Position numbers and translations under genes: made by a program. From contig JAVTVJ010001355.1 in the NCBI GenBank assembly GCA_034509425.1, positions 124,001 through 188,000 on the forward strand: DNA of 64,000 bases, read 5' to 3'. Of the stretch, positions 44,625-57,600 are shown piece by piece; position 1 is the stretch's first letter, and every line of letters begins with the position of its first letter. Below the pieces are notes generated by a model, which was not told the DNA's origin, ran no database searches, and saw only the letters and a list, made by a program, of their open reading frames with translations. The DNA comes from Eopsaltria australis. Taxonomy: Eukaryota; Chordata; Aves; Passeriformes; Petroicidae.

Positions 44625-44935
44625 CCAGCGTGGGTGCACAACACATCACCACAAACTCATCCCTAAAACACATGGACAGATGTGAAGATTACCACGAGGG
44701 GTCTGAGATTTAGAATTCATAAATGAATTTCTTGTTTCTCTGTGGAGGGGCATGGCAGGATTATGTGGGGAAAATTACACCAGCGTGGGTGCAGCAACAC
44801 ATCACCACAAACTCATCCCTAAAACACATGGACAGATGTGAAGATTACCACGAGGGGTCTGAGATTTAGAATTCATAAATGAATTTCTTGTTTCTCTGTG
44901 GAGGGGCATGGCAGGATTATGTGGGGAAAATTACA
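44625..44935. repeat. Near-perfect tandem duplication of 155 bp
   Basis: Unit 1 is 44625-44779 and unit 2 is 44780-44935. They share CAGCGTGGGTGCA at the start and GGGGAAAATTACAC at the end. The only difference I see is one extra G near 44795 (GTGCAGCAAC against GTGCACAAC). Such identity implies a very recent event or an assembly duplication. Confidence 0.96.
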
Positions 44936-44936
44936 C

Positions 44937-45445
44937 ATTTCTTGTATTGAATTTTAGTCGGGAGCAGCTTCGAGATAAAATTAACCAGAGCAGCGAATGG
45001 ATTATAATAAAACAACACTGCTACTAAAATAAAAAGGGAATTACTCTCTTACTTTCACACCTATCAAATTTAGAGGAAGAAAAAAACCTACAGTAGCAGT
45101 GTGTGTATTATCAGGACAGTCAATGAGACATGAAACAAGGACGAACTCCATTTGCCTGGGCAAAAAGCCCAGTTTGGAAGTAATTGCTGTAGTGGTGTAG
45201 CAGCTGCAGATATAGCCAGATCAAATCCAAAGATCAAACGCTTATTTCATTTTGATAAAAGTCATTAAACCACAAATCAACTTACTCTGGAGTACAGTCA
45301 GGAAATAACTCTGTATATACCATCTGCACATAACTCTCCCCTAATAAATTAAAGCAGCGACAGCAGATTTCTTTTGTGAAATCCTCAAACTTATATTTCA
45401 TTAAGCATCAACATTTCTCATTTAGGTTTTATTTAGCAGATAAGC
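44937..45445. other. Candidate conserved noncoding element
   Basis: Long AT-rich single-copy block without repeats or frames over 60 residues. Words include GATAAAATTAACC near 44974, CAAATTTAGAGG near 45065, CATTTTGATAAAAGTCATTAAACC near 45248 and TTTGCCTGGGCAAA near 45151. It directly follows the recent 155-bp duplication. Called from texture only. Confidence 0.35.
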
Positions 45446-45869
45446 CCCTGCCCCGTGTTTCAGAGCAGAGCAGAGGATTTCTGGGCTGAGTGGGTGTGCT
45501 GGGGCCGTCTGCCTGCCCTGGCAGCTCAGGGCCAGGCTCAGAGCACGACTCAGCCCCTGGGTCTGGAGGTGACAGTGGAAGGAACAGCATCCAGGGCTCA
45601 CCCAAAAAATTCAGGGAGCACCAAGGGACCTGTGGAAATGGGGCTGCTTCAAGGAGAGCCCAAATACAAGCGAAAGCTCAAGAGAAAAAATATGGAATGT
45701 AGCACTTGCATTGGAGAAATGTAATTATTGAAGTGCTCTTTCCTCAAGGTGTTGGCTTGGCCGTGGAAGGAGCCTTTGGAGAGCTCCTGGGCATTGGTCA
45801 CAGGGTTCTCCAGAGGCACAGCCTCTTCCTGCAGGGCTGGGGCCACCCCAGGCAGCCCCTGGAGCATCT
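45446..45869. other. Unique noncoding sequence
   Basis: No gene is recognised. A 162-residue frame starting at 45706 owes its length to the next repeat. Confidence 0.45.
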
Positions 45870-46155
45870 GGGATGGGATGGGATAATGGGGATGGGATGG
45901 GATGGGATGGGATGGGATGGGATGGGATGGGATGGGATGGGATGGGATGGGATGGGATGGGATGGGATGGGATTGATGGGATGGGATTTATGGGATGGGA
46001 TGGGATGGGATGGGATGGGATGGGATGGAATGGGATGGGATGGGATGGGATGGGATGGGATGGGATGGGATGGGATGGGATGGGATGGGATGGGATGGGA
46101 TGGGATTGATGGGATGGGATTTATGGGATTTATGGGATTTGTGGGATGGGATGGT
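45870..46155. repeat. GGGAT pentanucleotide array, ~55 units
   Basis: Pure GATGG repeats run from about 45873, interrupted by ATAATGGG, two GGGATTGATGGGATGGGATT blocks (near 45970 and 46105) and a run of GGGATTTAT units at the 3' end. The plus strand carries a G-run of three every five bases. All frames are open, giving Gly/Met/Trp/Asp or Pro/Ser/His polypeptides of no meaning. Confidence 0.97.
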
Positions 46156-48267
46156 TGGCAGGGGTTTGCCTCGGCAGATTCAGGGTGGGAATAGGGATTT
46201 TTGGAGCAGCACTGCTTGGATTTGAAGCCTGCAGAGCTCTCATCTCTTGTATCCTCCCAACACGGCCCATGGTGCTCCTGTGGCTTCCCGAGGGGCTGAT
46301 GTGGGTGGTGCTCAAGAGCCAGCACAAAGTCAAGAGCCTTCCTGTACTTACTTAGGCTTGCCTAAACCCCTGGGCGCTTGTGAACAATTTAGGGTTATTT
46401 TATTTGAGTCGAAATTATAAGGGTCTCCCCCTTCTTGAACAGTTTTTTTATTCTCCTTTTTAGTTCATCAGGATTTAAGTGCACAATTTTTGTACCCAGT
46501 TCTCTGTATCTACAACCCAAAATTCAGCTTTCCTGCTGTGATTATGGCAATCAGTCTCCAGCTCTCACTGCCTGTTAAATTAATAGATTGTTCTGGATGT
46601 CTGGAGCTGCATTAATGCTCATCAAAACCTTGAGAGATCAAAGATCATAGCTCCACCTTAATAAATTAATCAGATTTTGAGGCCAGGAATCAATTTTTTT
46701 ATTTATTTACTCCTAATACACCTCCCACAACAGGTAATTCACCTGCAACCTTCAGAAAATCTCTGTATAAATGATTGGTGGATTTAGAGTTAAAAAGGTT
46801 CATTGAAGTAATGATTAACAAAAAGTTATTAAGACAACATATAACTAATGGATAGACGGTGAAATTTTCATATAATTCTTGTTTTCCTGATAATTCCTTC
46901 TTATATTTTGCTCAGGAAGGAAGGACTCACCTCCTGCTCCTGTGTTGAGCTCCCACCATTCCTGGGATGTGTCCTTTCCACAGGATCCTCTCAGGTTGAA
47001 GACAGGAATATTCATTTTTGGCAGTTCTCTGCTGTCCCAGACACATTTTTGAGTGACTCTCCCTTCCACCTGCATCGATGATTGGATTGGGAAAATTTGC
47101 CCTGTAAATGGGAATTATTTCTAATCCTCACATTATTAGAATTCTTCGCACCCAGGAACGATTTCTGAGGATGAAAAGGAAAAGTTCTAAATGAGTTTTG
47201 AAATATCCTTCTGAAAACTAATCTAACAGCACAACTGTTGGATTTTTTCTAATAAAACCCCATCAATTTGAATTCCTAGATATTAATGGATTCCCTGTCT
47301 GGGCTAAGCCTGGAGATGTTCTCACTTCAAGCCAAACTTTTCAAATATGAAGCAGGAAGGAAGGGAGTCAGTCCCTCATCAGGAGACTGAGGCAAAGTCC
47401 AGCTGCCACAGGTGATGATATGAATAATGACATTTAGGCTGCAGCAATTTAATTAGACTGGGAAAGGATTTGTAGTAAAGGTGTCACAATAACTCAAGAC
47501 AAAATGAAAATCAGTCCAAAGACATTCAGGCCCTAATTAGTTTGGGAATAGTAGATTAAAGATAAACTCAGAAAAATTGGTGGAGTGACTGGCTATTAGG
47601 GGCCACGAGAACAGAGGAGGTCACCTTCGATTTTTCACTTTTTGATGCTTTTCGAGAAGACCAAGTGCAGAAAAGAAAAATCTAAAATCCAGGAGCTGAT
47701 TTCTTCTCTTTCTTCAAGAGATCAAACGGTTTTGCTTTTAATAAACCCAATGACAGCCACAAGCCTTGCTTGTTGACACTGATTTTTTTCCCCTGAAATA
47801 ATGAGCTGCGTGACACCTTGGTTATATATGGAAAACAGCAACTCTGTGTACAGACAACATTCAATTTCTGTGTTCTGCTGTTTGAAAAGCAAGGCAAGAA
47901 AGGTCTTTCTGATCATCCACAATAAGTTATTTTCTCGGTGCTGGCTTGTTCCGCGCAAGACAAATGAAAGGAATAACAAAGCAGGATGTTCACAAAAGAG
48001 CCAGGAAGATTTTCGAGCTCGGTGATTGATCTGGATGCGTTCACATTTAGGCAGGAAGAAAAGGAGTTTATGCAAAACGTTTTGCAGCCGCCACTGAATG
48101 GATTTTAAAGCTTTGGGATTCTGGTGGAGCTTTTCCATCCAAGCCCTCGTGTCCTACCTGGCTCTGGGGTGCTGATGTCCCTCATGTCAGGGGTGTCTGG
48201 CTGCTCCCACCCCCCTCCAGTGCCAGCAGAAAATTCCTGCTGATTTCCAGCCCTCAGCTCCCAAGAG
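46156..48267. other. Unique noncoding sequence, 2.1 kb
   Basis: No gene is supported; the longest frame is 138 residues at 47722-48138 (minus). AT-rich stretches at 46600-46900 and 47100-47600 are single copy, with many ATTA words, and may include further conserved elements. Confidence 0.45.
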
Positions 48268-48405
48268 AACCATGGAATCATGGAATGCTTTGGGTTGGAA
48301 GGGTCCTTTAAGGTCATGGCACTCCAACCCCCTGGCACCTCCCGCTAGAGCAGGTGGCTCCAAGCCCCATCCAAGCTGGCCTTGAGCACTTCCAATATCC
48401 TGACC
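48268..48405 (-). repeat. CR1 LINE 3' tail, antisense
   Basis: ACCATGGAATCATGGAATGC, TTTGGGTTGGAAGGGTCCTT, CATGGCACTCCAACCCCCTG and AAGCTGGCCTTGAGCACTTC. It belongs to the subtype with GGGTCCTTTAAGG. Confidence 0.92.
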
Positions 48406-51213
48406 AAGCAAAAATAAAAGTCACATTCAAAAACCCTCATTTTCTGTTGCTATTAAAGGAAGGGACCTGGAAGGTTCACCAGACTGAAACCCTGGGAAAA
48501 GCCCATCCTGACCTGGGATTATCTGTCCTACATCTCCCTCTGAATTCTCACTAATTCCCAGGAATTCTCTCCCTGACTTAGGAAAGCCAGTCAGGGAAGC
48601 GACCCATCCCTCATCCTCTAGATATATTCACCTGAAACAAAAAGAAAGGAAAACAACACACAGAAAATGCAATAATGTCCTGTCTGCCTGATGTGGAGAA
48701 GGGATCTCACCCCTGCAAATCCCACAGGCTGTTAAATCTATCACACAAAGCATTTCCTTCTATTTTATCCCAGCCAATCAGGGAAAGTCAAAATCAGGAA
48801 GAAAATATATTTAGTAGAAAAAAAAAAAGTAGCATCACATAGATTGTAAGCATGGTAACAGCAGTAACAGAAGATGTTTTGTGTTGTCATTCAACAACAT
48901 CCCTGCTTTAAAAAATTCCTTCAAACACTACCTAAAACATCAATGTAGTGAACAAAGGAAAGCAGGAGCTATCCAAAATTTACTGGGTTGCTTTTTATTG
49001 TAGATTTCATACAATTCAATCAATCCTCATTTCTCCTCTAAAGAAATCCCCGTGGCTGTTCCAGAGCCCTCCCTGCACATCCCATCCCCGAGAACACCCT
49101 CAGTGCCTCATCCCCACCAACCCTCTGTGCTTTAGATAAAAAAAATCTTCCAAAATCCCTCTCTTTGACCTTGCTGAAGGGCAGGGCTGTTCCCCCCATC
49201 TGCAGGGCACTGGGAAATGCTGCTCTCAGCCTTGCAGTGCATATGGTGCTCCCCATGCCCTGCCAGTGCCATCCCCGTGCCTCGGGCTGTCTGTGCAGGT
49301 GCTGCTGCTCTGCTGCTGCTTCCTGCTCGTTACTCACTCTCCCCACTCCTCTCCTCGGCTCCAGGCGTGCTGTTCTCTGCCTTGCTGGAGTGTTAAGCCA
49401 GAGCAGGAATAGCATCCTTCAAAATGTTCCGTCTGGCAGGCTTTTCTTTCGACCTTCTGCAGGGTCATGGAGTACTTTTGGGTTTTGAAGGCATCTAACC
49501 AACCACCCAACTAAGTCAAAATAGGTTTTTCACCTTTATCTAAACATTTTTTTGCTATGGAAGAGAAATAAATTACATTACACACATCAGCAGGCTGAAA
49601 GTCTGCTTGAATTTTTGAGTCCAATTCCCACAGCCAGGGAGAGGAGGGATTTTTTTTTCTCACCAGCACATGAGACTGATGACACTTCATTTAAATCTCA
49701 ATTTGTTTGGTTTCTTTTTTAGAATCAGGGGTGATTTCTGAGTGGGGAGTGGGAGGTTACACCCACCTGGTGCAGGTCAGGGCTCCTCAGCAGCCCCCTG
49801 ATGCTGCCCCAGCAGCGGCACGAGGGGATCAGTGGTGCAGGGAACTCTGCAGGGTGGAGAAAAACCCAAATCTTGCATGGTGAGTAGGCAGGGAAGAGGG
49901 CAACCACGGCAGATGGCAGAGCTGAGGCAGCACCCAGTGGCTCGTGCTGCATGACAAGCTGTCAGCATTTCTGGGAACAACAACCCTATAATTACACACA
50001 TCCCTCCCTCTGTGTCTCCCTGCGTGGAGAATCCCTCTGCACAACCCCCAGAGGACTGGAGGCACAGAAAGGAGGGTGTCACACTGATGCCTTGATGGGC
50101 TTACCTAAAAACAGGCCAGAGAGAATTAAGGGAATAAAAAGCAGCTATATTTATTATAAATATTATTATATTTATTATTTAAGGGCCTTCAGGTACATTT
50201 TGGGCACCCCCAGGGGCTGCACCCAAAAATGGACAATGGGTCACGGGTTTCACACTTTGATAAGTTTGGTCCATTTGCATATTGGGGGTTCATCTCCCAA
50301 TTCCAGCTTCAGCTAATGAAGTCATTTACCCCAAGTTTGCTCCCCCCAACTCACTTTTGTTTCCATCTCTCAGGGCCTGAGACACTCAGGTGTCCTTGGC
50401 TGCCAGGCCTGGAGAGGAATTGTTGTGTGTGAGCAAAATGGGAGAGCAGCAGCTGAGACTGGAGATGGAGTTTAGAGTTCTGCACTAAAGAACTGCAGGA
50501 TTGCAAATAGATGGGAAATATAAAAGCTGAAATCCTAAGGCATCAACAGCAGCAAGGTGAACTGACAGGGGAGAGGAGATTGTGAGCAGCCCTGGCCCCA
50601 TCCCTGCCTGGATCAAAGAACACTCAGGGCTTTCCCCTGCCCTGAGTTTCCCTCCTCCTTCACCACAAAACATCACTCAGCCAACACCGAGAGCATCTCT
50701 GAAAGCCCAGCATGCACAACTCTTCTATGTGAATGTCAAGGTCCAAGTCAGAGCAGAGAGTTTGGAGTTTACCCTCTTTAACATCTATAAAATTAATTAC
50801 CGGTCACTTGACAAAATAAATTGACCCTATAATAAGGTTTCTGAGGATGCAATTGGTGTGATTTGTTAAATTACATTTGTACACTGTATCAAGTTCCTCC
50901 CTGCCTTACACCTCCCCTCATGCTCTCCTCAGTGAGTATAAGGCTGGCAGAATTTAACCTCTAATATATAAGTGGCATGCACTTATTTCCCTGGGGAACT
51001 GACCCAATCCAGAGCATTGCCTATTTAAAGCACTTTCAAAAATAAATCGTGAGGCAAGAGGGGAGAAAGGCTGTTAGGAAGGGCTATATTTGTTGATAAA
51101 ACTAGGAAAAAAAGTAATATAGCTCTGTGTTCCCATCCAAAGTTACCTTCAGTGGGTGCTGTAAATTTTGAATTGTTACTAAAACTGTGCAACTCAGAAT
51201 TAAAGTGGGCCCT
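48406..51213. other. Unique noncoding sequence, 2.8 kb
   Basis: No gene is supported. An AT-only patch at 50148-50180 (ATTATTATATTTATTA-like) and A-runs at 48820-48829 are the only simple repeats. Frames of up to 125 residues lack domains. Confidence 0.45.
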
Positions 51214-51465
51214 GAAATCCCAGAATGGTTTGGGTGGGAAGGGACTTTTAATATCATCCAGTTCCATTCCTGCCGTGGGCAGGGACACCTCCCACCATCC
51301 CAGGCTGCTCCAAGTGTCCAGCCTGGCCTTGGGCACTGCCAGGGATCCAGGGGCAGCCACAGCTGCTCTGGGCACATGTGCCAGGGCCTGCCCACCCTCC
51401 CAGGGAAGGATTCCCCCCCAAAATCCATTCCCCTCTGTCCTGTCACTCCATGCCCTTGTGAAATG
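51214..51465 (-). repeat. CR1 LINE 3' tail, antisense
   Basis: TGAAATCCCAGAATGGTTTG, GGTGGGAAGGGACTTTTAAT, CAGGGACACCTCCCACCATC, CAGGGGCAGCCACAGCTGCT and CACCCTCCCAGGGAAGGATT. At about 250 bases it is one of the longer tails and is only mildly diverged. Confidence 0.94.
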
Positions 51466-51663
51466 CTGCTCATGCAGACAAAGCTCCCTGCTGGAGCCTC
51501 ACCAGTCCAACCCTGACCTTTCTCCCCTTTTGGCCTTCAGAACTGGAGGCCATGGCTCAGCTGTGACAATCCTGCAGCAGGCTGGTGACAGCAGGGTGGC
51601 TCCAGGACAGCTGAGATGATGGCAGGGATGTTCCAGAGCTCAGAGCTGTGAGACAGCAGCACG

Positions 51664-51886
51664 GGAATGGGAATGGGGATGGGGACGGGGACGGGGACGG
51701 GGATGGGGATGGGGATGGGGATGGGGATGGGGATGGGGATGGGGATGGGGATGGGGATGGGGATGGGGATGGGGATGGGGATGGGATGATGAGGATGGGA
51801 TGGGGATGAGGGTGAGGGTGAGGGTGAGGATGATGGATGATGGATGGAGGATGAGGGTGAGGGTGAGGGTGAGTATGGGATGGGAT

Positions 51887-51927
<41 letters not shown>

Positions 51928-52025
51928 TGAGGATGAGGATGGGGATGGATGGGGATGGATGATGAGGATGAGGAGGAGGATGAGGATGAGGATGAGGATG
52001 AGGATGGGGATGAGGATGAGGATAC
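51664..52025. repeat. Composite GGGGAT / GATGAG / GACGAG array
   Basis: A GGGGAC then GGGGAT hexamer array runs to about 51785. It is followed by GGGATGATGAG, GAGGGTGA repeats (51810-51870), a GACGAG block of about seven units (51891-51925) and a GATGAG block (51925-52020). All are purine-rich on the plus strand. The Pro/Ser/His minus frames and the Asp/Glu plus frames (up to 177 residues) are repeat products. Confidence 0.97.
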
Positions 52026-54660
52026 ACTCTGCATCTGTGACAGCAGCCCTAGAGAATTCCCAGCTGGAGGGAAGGAGCTGGCTCACTCCACACCAGCAGC
52101 CAGCACAGACAGCCAGACCGGGAGCACACAACGGAGTGAAGTTATTTGGCAACACAGATGGGCCCTGAGTCATTTTTTGGCTCTGTCTCCAAACACAGTG
52201 TGACAGTCAGAGCTGCAGTCAGGGTTTGGAAGAGCTTGGCAAGGAGCAGACAGTGATAAATGTGCCAAATATCCTCTGACCTTCTAAGTGTCCCGTTTTC
52301 CCATGGCTTTGTCCTGCCTGTGGCTGCAGTTGCCATCAGCCGAGCACACAGCACAGCCCTGCAGCCCCAGACACCACTTCACTCACTGGTTTGGTGAGGT
52401 TTTATTCAAAAAAATCCAGGATACTTGAGGAAAAGCTCACTTTGAGCTGACTCACTGAATAATCTTTCAGAATCACATCCACGTTTGGCCTGGAGCAGAG
52501 GAAAGATCAGAAATTCCCCATCTCTGATTCTCATGAATACAGATTCCCATGCATTCCTCACAATCCCAGAGCATCCCCTGCCCACGGCACTGCTCTCCTG
52601 TGCCCCACTGCAGCTGGGGAGTGCAGGAGAAGCTGATCACAGGGAATGTTTGCCCGTGGGGATCATCCCAGCATCGGGAGCCAGCATCACTCACAGGGGA
52701 TGCGTGATGGGGGCAGCCGGGGGGAAGAGACGTCCCTTCAAAAAGAACCACAATCCTTTCATTCTCCCCGTGTTTTCCTGCAGAGCTGGGGGCGTTTGTC
52801 CCCTTTCATTCTCCCTGCTAACTTTTATCAGCAGAGAGAAGCAGGCAAGAGTGACACTGGAGCAGAGCAGCGCCGGCAAAGCGAGGCTCAAAGTCGCGGC
52901 GCCGACTTCCTGTGATGAAATATTGATCCAAAACTCTGTCACACAAGGAGCAGTTTTAAATCACTCTGTTTTTGTGTACAAATCTTGGGTTTTTTTCAAG
53001 CAACCAGATCGCTTTTCTAAGTTGCATATGAAGAAAACTGACTTTTAAAAAAAAGGTAAATATACCTCGTGAGGAATTTCAAAATTAATTATTGTTTTCA
53101 GCTTGACATTTTTAAAACCCGTTGTCATTTTCAGCAGTAGTGAAACAAAAGGAATTTCCTTTTATTATTCTGTAGGCATTATCACTTTTCAATCCTCTCT
53201 TCTTTATCCTTTGGCAAAAAGGAGAAAGGACATGAAATAAATTGGAGGAAGAATTTTTCTTGCAGCAGAGCTCCCCAAACCCATGATCAATGTTCTCCGA
53301 ACGGGAAAATCTGAAGGAATCAAAGGCTTCATGAAACATTCATGGGAACAATATGCTGACAAAATAGTTTCTCAGTCAAAACTTTTCCCTGGCTCTACTT
53401 AACATGGCCTGTGTGAGTTCAGGAACTCATTTCTGGAGCACCAGGAGGCCACAGGGGTTTAGCTCATCTTAGCTGGGGTTTTTCCAAAAACAAACTCCAC
53501 TTATCCCTTGAGGTCACTTGATGGAGCTAAATAAACCCTCTGCTTCTCTTGGATGTGCTGACTCAACTCCCAGCCCAGCCCAGGCCCACGGAGGTTCCTC
53601 AGCTGGAGGACAATGGGCAGGAGCTGCTCAGCCTCCAGGTGTCCATGAGGAATCCCCCCACAACCAGGAATCCCATTTGGATCCAGCCCAGTCCAGCTCC
53701 AGCCCTGTCCCCCTCTGCTGCACAGAGCTCCCCAGCCTTGGGGATGCAGATGTTTTGCTCCACATCTTCAGGTTTGATGAATTGTGAAATTATTGTGTGC
53801 TGATCGTTAGAAAAACTTGCTGTAATGAGGTAAAAATCAGGATGGAAGAAATCAGGTGGCATCCCAGGAGCCATCACTGGTTATTTGGTGCCTAATAATG
53901 ACACAGTTTGCTTGTTGACCTTGCAGAGTTCTAACTAATTAATAAAAAACTGAAACCACCAAGGGTCTGAGATGCTTTTGGTCAAGTTTGACCCAGGGTG
54001 GGACCTACCCTGACCTGGCACGTTGTGTAGAGCTCGGGGACACAGGGTGAGAGCCACCAGAACACAAAATGCTGCTCAGATGAACTTGGCCAGACTCTGG
54101 GAATGAAATATGGCCTGAAGCTGTGCCACCTTGCTGGGACAACATCCAGTGTCTCCTGTCAAGCTCCATAAAGCGGGGTAATGAGTGAGGAGCACCTGGT
54201 GGCCCAGGCAGGACCCTCATTAGCCAGCACAGGGCTCTGCAGTCACCTGGGCAGGGCCACAGAGCCCTCAGCAGGAAGGGACAGCTGGCCTTTGCAGGGG
54301 TGGCAAAACCCAAGGGACAGCTGGAACAGGACAGCTCAAACCAGTGCTGGTGCTGTTGGGGGAGATTTTCATGGCTTTTCATGGTGTGAGGATCACTCAG
54401 AGAATCGAGAGCCCTTTGGGGCTCTTCAGGGATAAATGAAAACCTGTGAAAGCTTCCAGGGTGTTCCAAGTGAGTAAAACTGGGGTGTAGAACCTGAGCC
54501 TGGAATCAAGTGGAGACCAAGGGTGGCCAGAGTGGGAGGCACCTTCCACAGAGAATGTACTCACTGCTTTCCTTGAGCTCTTCTCTTTCTCAGTTCCACC
54601 CTTTATTGACAGATGCAAAGTAAGACTAATGAACTATTGATAACCCTGGCACAAAGGATT
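52026..54660. other. Unique noncoding sequence, 2.6 kb
   Basis: No gene is supported; frames reach 187 residues (52485-53048) without a domain. A CpG-rich patch at 52870-52906 is too short to be a CpG island. Confidence 0.45.
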
Positions 54661-57600
54661 ATTAGACAAAGCAATTTCATTTGGGGGGGCATTGATTTAT
54701 GTGTCACAACCAGAGTACAAATGGAAATGGTAGTTAGGAAGGATGAAGTTGAATGTTAAACAGGTGGGCATCCTGTTTATCCCTAATTCCTGCCCTAAAT
54801 GCACTTGCATTTACCAGGAACTCTGGATATCCTATAAAATTAAAGATATGGTTGCAGATATTCTAGGAATTAATGGTATTTGAAGAGAAACTTGCAGCAA
54901 CCCAAATATTAAACCAGGGCTGATGTTTTGAAGGGCCTGAACCTTGACAAGACATCAGACAGGACAGTTGAGTTTGAGCCAGGGATTCCCAAAAACACAC
55001 CAAAGAGAAGTCCAGGCATGGAGGGAAACCACAGATAAAAACAGGTGAAAAGAAGGGGTTTATCCTAAAGCAGCTCAAGCAGAGTCTGAAATGTGCTGGG
55101 TGGCCTGAGCTGGAGAGGCTGGAGCAGAAGGATGGGTTTTACCAGGGCACACTCCACTGCCCTGCCCTCCACCAGCCCATGGCCTCTCAGAGAGCTGGAG
55201 CCCAGCCAGAGCCATGGAGGTGCTGATCAGCCTGTGAGGAAATAACTCTGGTCCCCAGGACCAAATTTTAATTCTCATTGTCTGTGGCATTCACCTGACA
55301 TTTAATGCGATGCCAACTGCTGCGCTTTTGAGAAACCAGGAGTGAGATTTGTCCTCTTCTGCTGAAACCAAAAGGAAATTTCAAAGTCTAAGACACAGAC
55401 ACCTGATTTTGTGGGCTGCAAAGAGGCAGCCAGCCCCCATTTCTGGTTTTTAAAGCTCTGCCCAGCTCTCCTGGTGAGTAATCAATCACCTCTGCAAAGG
55501 CACTGCCGCTCCCCCAGCACAATGAATCCCTGCAGATCCCAGGCTCAGATCAAACAACAGAAGGGCAGTACCCAGGTGATCTGACAGTGCTGAGGCAAAA
55601 CCAATCCCCAGCACTTCCAGAAGGCTGCTCCACTTGTGCTTTCAGCCCAGAAAATGATAAGATAAAGCTGCACTTTAATGAACTTCCAGAGGAAAAAGGT
55701 TTCTTTGTTTTAATACAAGCCACAACAAGAGGACATTGCCTTACCTTAGGCTCTGTTACACATGACACTCAAAACCCATCTCCAATACTCCAGGGATTAA
55801 ATTATTTTCTGAAAACCAACTCATTCCTACCATTATTACTGCTATAAAGCTGTGAGGTTTTTTTCTGCCCCCCCTTTCTATTTTTTTTTCCAATGCTAGA
55901 AATAGATTGAACTGGCACTTCAGGATGCTGAGCTGCAGTTTCAGTTGAGCTCTGTGCTTCACAGAGATTTATCAAAAATGACAAGATTCAACATCTAGGA
56001 GGTGTCTTGTAGTGCCCAGGAGCTCAGAGAAGATGCAGCAGTTACAACAGCAAGCAGAGAGAAATGAGAAAGTGGTAGAAAAAGAAACACGTGGTCCTTG
56101 AAAGTCAAAGCTCTGGCAGGAACGGGCAGTTGTGTGGCCAGCACTGGCCATTAGTGAGCACAGAATCACTGCCTGCCTCCTCCAAATGAAAATCCAGGGA
56201 AATCAGCCCTTCATTTCTGTTAGAAACTCCCTGGCAGGTTCCTCTCAGAGCCTCCAAGCTGCAGAGGTTTTGCCCTGTTCCTCTTGCAAGCAGCGTGGAT
56301 TTGGGTGGAGGTGATGAGTGTCTGTCTGTGATCACTTCTGGGCTGAGCCATCCCTGGGACAAAACAAAACATTCCATAAGTGCATTCTCTTTTTTACCCA
56401 TGTGCACATAAAGCGAATTATGATAGATGTGAAAAGAAAAAATTGGAGTATCTGGACAGTAAATGTGTATGAACTACAAAATCATCATGATCAGCCTTTA
56501 CCTGGATAACTCAACAAACCAGAGCAAACTCTCATGGCTGAGGAGCACCTTGCACCCAGACTCCATCATTTCCATTAAAATTAATATACTGCAGGTGGCT
56601 GGAGGCTCTGATGGAGAGTGGATCCCACCAGGCAGAAGCAGCAGCATCCTCTCAGTGCCCAGAGCAGGACCAAGAGATAAAATAGAGATAAAATACCTGG
56701 GGCTGTTTCTGGGTGGTGCAGTGAGTCAGAAAGGACTCTGCAGAGACAAGGGAAACCTCAGTGAGAAATGAGCACAGCCAGGTTTCTTCTCACAAATAAT
56801 GATTCTAACAAACACCTGTAAGAGACATCACTGCCAAACAATAATTTTGCATAGCAAAAAGGGATCTGATAAAGAAACTCTGCAGTAAAAAGGTCAGGGA
56901 GGAGGCTGTAGGTCTCCTAATTCCTTTACAGAGAGCAAAGGGAAATTTCTGCACAAAGAACCAACACACCAACCGTGCTCCCCTCCCTCCCATGAGCCAG
57001 GACCTTCTCCTGTAGAGAGGTGGAAAGAGCCTGAAGGAGTTGGGTTAATCCAGGCAGGAGCAGAATGGAAATCACTCCCACAAGACCGTTGGGAAAAACT
57101 TAATCCAATCTTCTCTTGTGAAGCAGATATTATTCCCCTTTTACTTGCCTTCAGTGGTGATAAAGTGCAGACAAAGGAGATAAGGGACTCGCACACCTCA
57201 CGTTTCACCACTCACAGTAAATACACTCCTCGCTTTCGCTTATCTTCCAGCCTGGTATGGATTTCCTTTTAGTAACCTCCTGAATTACAATCAAATTATA
57301 CTTTCAGGGCCATTGAATTGCATGGCTTGCAATACCTTAATGGGCTCTGTTCTGGCTGCTCAGGAAGGACTTGTAATCCCTGTCTTCTTCCATATTTCAG
57401 GGAGCCTTAAGGACGTGTTTCAGTGCCAGACCTTCGCTCACCACAGCAAGTGCCACACAAACAGAGCATGGGCAAGTGAACCTGGAGGAAAAATGTTAAT
57501 GGTGAATGTTTCTTCTTTTGCCCTGCAGTGACAGCCAGGGTTTGGGTGGCACAGAAATCCCAAAACTCTCTCAGACACAAGTCCAGTGTGATTTAGTGGC

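Noticed and set aside
45870..46155. Telomere-like repeat
   Set aside because: The unit is GGGAT, not TTAGGG, and no TTAGGG run is present.
51537..52203. Asp/Glu-rich and Pro/His-rich proteins over the composite array
   Set aside because: Open in every frame because the units are hexamers without stops.
52860..52910. CpG island or promoter
   Set aside because: The CpG cluster spans under 60 bases, with no TATA-like element, exon or splice site that I can link to it.
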